DNA of 44,306 nucleotides, from NCBI GenBank assembly GCA_015060555.1, contig SUYG01000043.1:1-44306 (forward strand), written 5' to 3'. Below, piece by piece: positions 41,584 through 44,306 of this stretch. The DNA comes from Physcousia sp015060555. Lineage in GTDB: Bacteria; Bacteroidota; Bacteroidia; Bacteroidales; Bacteroidaceae. How positions within the stretch are numbered: position 1 is the stretch's first letter; every line of letters begins with the position of its first letter. The translations under genes were made by a program, and so were the position numbers. The notes below the pieces were generated by a model. That model was not told the DNA's origin. It worked only from the letters and a program-made list of their open reading frames with translations, and ran no database searches.

Positions 41584-43296
41584 TCACCTTGCTGCATCGC
41601 GCTTCGATGCATGGTGCACATGATTCAGCCCATTCACAACGCTCATCAAACAGCCAAGCAGAAGGGCAGCGAGGCAGATCCAAAGGAAAATGATGTTTAT
41701 CGATTTATTATATTCAAAGTAAATGTCTTTGCCTTCTGTGACTTGTGGACCTTCCTTCAAAAACTCCCATGCCCCGAGCCAATAACCCGGCAACAGCCGT
41801 TCGCGTTCCTCAAGTTTTGCTCTATTCTCCGGGTCAAACAGATGGTTGAATCCTACGCTTGCGCGATGGTCAATAAGTGACTTGTAATAAATGAATCCAT
41901 TAAACATATCTTGGTACTGCATGCCATTTTCCATTGCCCATGGCAAAGCAAAATAATCAAAGTTGTCTTTACCAAATGGAGAGTCCTTAAGATCAAATGC
42001 AAAAGCATCTGTTGGCATCTGTTCGAAAGCAACATTCCACTCTCCGTGACGAAGGTCGGGGCGTGCGATTTCTTTTCCTAAGGCTAAAGATAAAAAATCA
42101 AGTTTTACATTATTAATCATTACATTTGCCACCTTGCCTGGGAATCTGCGCTGTATATATTCGCCACAACAGCCTGGTGTAAAGAATGCATGACGATAAT
42201 TCATAATGATAAGTGACTTCTTCAAACTATCTGATTCTATAGTTTTTATGATGTTATCCGCCATTACGCTATCTCTATGCGCCAGTTCTGTCCTGTCAAT
42301 CCAATTTCTGTCAGCAAACAATATTTCTACCTTCTTTTCCCTATCATGATTGAAGTAGTACATTCTCTTCAGAAAAGTGAACCAGTTCGTGTTAGGCCAC
42401 AGAAGGTGTACCGTCTGATTCTCCATCAGGAACGATGCCAGACCCTTCTCAAGCAGAGTGTCATTCGGGAATGTGGTTTCAACAAGTGTCCTGTATGCAT
42501 CTCTTGACTCTGCACATCCTATTTCTGTAAACACGACACCAACCTTATCAACGAACCTACTATCCGTTACAAGGTCATAAATCATGTCATATTGCGTCAT
42601 TTCTTTATGAAGGCGCTCGCATAAGACGACATAGTCATACTTCTCAAAAAGCCCCAGTACATAGTCATTGATATCCTGCCGATTATTATTGAGATAGTCA
42701 ACATACTGGCTTACAGAGTTAGCCGTTGGACGGGGAACTGCCTTTAATGGCGACTCAACAAGGAATGCTTTGTCGTTTGTACATAGGGTGTTGACCACTC
42801 GGGCAAGGACACCACCCAGTATAATCATCAGAAAAATACCCGCCGATGTCTGATAGAAAGGTCGCTTGGTTGCTATTGTATCTTGTTCGCGTTTGACTAA
42901 TGAGATGCCAAACATCTTCCTTCTGAGGCAAATCAGCAAAAGGAGGACGACAAAAATGGCTATTGAACGCTTGGCGACGAACTGATTCCAACACAAAGTC
43001 CAAGCTATCAAAGCAGGAAAGGAAGTGAACGCTTCGCGAAGAATAATCTTAATCCAAACTGGCACGAAACCCTTATTTGCTACGATTTGCGCATTAAAGA
43101 AGGATTCCCCCAAAGTCTTGCCGAATGTGCAGTATGATACGATATAATACACTGTCCACACAAACCAGAGACCCGGAAAGAAAGGTATGAAATAAAAAGG
43201 AGATAGCAAAAATGCTACCATTTGAAGCAGGAAGATGACAGTGAAGGAATCTATCAGGAATGCAGCAAGTCGTTGGAATATATTTGCTTTTCTCAT
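41584..43296 (-). CDS. RDD membrane protein with esterase-like domain
   Basis: This 570-residue protein starts with an RDD-type membrane region (about 1-160, several hydrophobic helices). A soluble domain with the glutamate-histidine motif CERLHKEMTQYD (about 223) and a later NYRHAFF (about 364) resembles erythromycin-esterase or TIKI-like metal hydrolase folds. A hydrophobic helix (about 545-560) lies near the C-terminus. The domain pairing is unusual. A periplasmic or membrane-facing hydrolase is plausible, but I cannot name a substrate, and the assignment of the second domain is tentative. It is a single gene between ileS and the PAP2 gene. Confidence 0.7.
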   Translation of the reverse strand: MRKANIFQRLAAFLIDSFTVIFLLQMVAFLLSPFYFIPFFPGLWFVWTVYYIVSYCTFGKTLGESFFNAQIVANKGFVPVWIKIILREAFTSFPALIAWTLCWNQFVAKRSIAIFVVLLLLICLRRKMFGISLVKREQDTIATKRPFYQTSAGIFLMIILGGVLARVVNTLCTNDKAFLVESPLKAVPRPTANSVSQYVDYLNNNRQDINDYVLGLFEKYDYVVLCERLHKEMTQYDMIYDLVTDSRFVDKVGVVFTEIGCAESRDAYRTLVETTFPNDTLLEKGLASFLMENQTVHLLWPNTNWFTFLKRMYYFNHDREKKVEILFADRNWIDRTELAHRDSVMADNIIKTIESDSLKKSLIIMNYRHAFFTPGCCGEYIQRRFPGKVANVMINNVKLDFLSLALGKEIARPDLRHGEWNVAFEQMPTDAFAFDLKDSPFGKDNFDYFALPWAMENGMQYQDMFNGFIYYKSLIDHRASVGFNHLFDPENRAKLEERERLLPGYWLGAWEFLKEGPQVTEGKDIYFEYNKSINIIFLWICLAALLLGCLMSVVNGLNHVHHASKRDAAR

Positions 43297-43390
43297 ATTT
43301 CGTGTATTGTGTCACTATTTATTACTGGAAACAGTTGAATGAGGCCTCATCCACGAGAGAGATTCAGAACAGTGCTTAGAAGAGGGTGAG

Positions 43391-44095
43391 TCAGAAGATG
43401 GCGATGGCAAGGATGGCAACAAGGGTGAGGAGGAAGGCGAGGAAGAGGAGGCGGGCGTCGCGGGGCTCAATGCCGTCGGGGTTGCTGCGGTAGCCGAGGA
43501 GCGTGGGGGCTACGGGCCACTCGGGGCGCAGGGGCTCCAGCCAGCGGGCAGAGGCCCACAGCATCACGGCATAGACGGCGCTGCCGGCGAGAAGGCCGAA
43601 GAGGGCACCGGCGAGGATGTCGCCGGGATAGTGGAGGCCGAGATAGATGCGGGAGTAGCTGCTGAGGCAAGCCCAGAGGAGGAAGGTCAGCGTGGTGAGG
43701 CGCCGACGGAAGTAGAGCGCGAGGAAGGCGCAGAGGCCGAAGGTGTTGGCGGCATGGCTGGAGATGAAGCCGTAGAGGCCCCCTCGCCTACCCTCCACGA
43801 GATCCACGAGGCCTTCGAGCAGGGGCTCGTGGCTGGGGCGGAAGCGGTGGAAGAAGGGCTTGCAGAAGCCGCTGGAGAAGCGGTCGGTGATGAGGATGAG
43901 CAGGGCCATGGCGGCGACGACGAGGAGGACTTCGCGCCAGGGGCGGTTCTTCAGCAGGATGTAGAGCAGCACGAGGAGTAGGGGCACCCACGTGCCGGTC
44001 TTGGTCACCATCATGAAGATGTTGTCCACGTAGGTGCTCTCGCTGCCGTTCAGGGCCAGCAGCAGGCGCTGGTCAAAGGAAATTACCTCTTCCAT
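43391..44095 (-). CDS. PAP2-type phosphatase, membrane-bound
   Basis: This 234-residue protein has the three PAP2 motifs: KPFFHRFRP (79-87), SSHAANTFG (112-120) and SRIYLGLHYPGD (148-159), with catalytic H155. Five to six hydrophobic segments place it in the inner membrane with the active site facing the periplasm. Substrates may be undecaprenyl diphosphate, phosphatidate or lipid A 1- or 4'-phosphates. The start at 44095 is followed upstream by 9-bp repeats (44118-44144). Confidence 0.9.
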   Translation of the reverse strand: MEEVISFDQRLLLALNGSESTYVDNIFMMVTKTGTWVPLLLVLLYILLKNRPWREVLLVVAAMALLILITDRFSSGFCKPFFHRFRPSHEPLLEGLVDLVEGRRGGLYGFISSHAANTFGLCAFLALYFRRRLTTLTFLLWACLSSYSRIYLGLHYPGDILAGALFGLLAGSAVYAVMLWASARWLEPLRPEWPVAPTLLGYRSNPDGIEPRDARLLFLAFLLTLVAILAIAIF

Positions 44096-44306
44096 GAGAA
44101 ATCCTTTTTTAAAAACAACGAATTATACGAATTAAACGAATTTTTTAAGCAACTTGTTATCATTCATTGAAGTTTCGGATGTAAATTTTGACCACAGATT
44201 TCTTGAAGTGTCAAGCGTCGCAAGCGCCGAGCGCACAGATTTCACGGATTACCTGTCCTGTAGTATGAATCATTTAATTCTATATTACACAGATTCTTGA
44301 GCGACA
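44096..44306. other. Right-end intergenic stretch with 9-bp repeats
   Basis: ACGAATTAT, ACGAATTAA and ACGAATTTT (44118-44144) run in a 9-bp register just before the PAP2 start. The remainder shows no gene or RNA that I recognise. Confidence 0.6.

Overview
The window looks like a chromosome segment of a Bacteroidales bacterium, most likely Prevotellaceae. Supporting signs are Bacteroidetes-type promoters (TTTG, 19-20 bases, TAnnTTTG), TonB-dependent receptors, a fimbrillin-like lipoprotein, a giant exported protein with a type IX-like C-terminal signal, a lipoprotein whose visible region resembles DUF4296, a RuvC/HNH IscB nuclease, and core genes (ileS, lspA, pyrD/pyrK) of Bacteroidales type. 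Nearly all genes lie on the minus strand.

Bases 1-9100 form an accessory, AT-richer island of toxin-antitoxin, defence-like and mobile genes. From left to right it holds a candidate structured RNA, a HepT/MntA toxin-antitoxin pair, an AAA+/DUF4143 ATPase, a Fic protein, a HEPN-like orphan, an IscB nuclease with its omega RNA, a truncated GIY-YIG gene and a PIN toxin with its antitoxin. The HepT/MntA and PIN pairs have different payloads but the same shell: a 44-bp identical promoter segment in front and a 100-bp identical terminator segment behind. A third copy of the promoter type drives the candidate RNA. Copies of a TonB-receptor 3' end lie behind the DUF4143 gene, the fic gene and the precorrin methyltransferase gene.

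Bases 9200-23430 are a surface-protein locus: a decayed fimbrillin-like fragment, then a minus-strand operon of a 3411-residue exported protein, a 47-residue peptide gene and a fimbrillin-like lipoprotein. It is divergent from a seven-helix membrane AraC regulator. The shared promoter region carries an 11-bp inverted repeat and 20-bp tandem repeats that could be its operator.

Bases 23435-31130 are a cobalamin-riboswitch operon: TonB receptor, lipoprotein-anchored CbiK-type chelatase, metal/cobalamin-type binding lipoprotein, second TonB receptor, and precorrin-2 methyltransferase. Together they suggest uptake and periplasmic handling of a cobalt-containing or other tetrapyrrole compound.

Bases 31140-44306 are mostly housekeeping: an acyl-CoA synthetase with an XRE-cupin regulator, pyrD/pyrK, a DUF4296-like lipoprotein, lspA, a DksA-like protein, ileS, an RDD membrane protein with an esterase-like domain, and a PAP2 phosphatase. 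A recurring oddity is short tandem repeats with units of 7, 8, 9 or 11 bp at gene starts, in signal-peptide codons, in the riboswitch and in leaders. Most of these unit lengths are not multiples of three.
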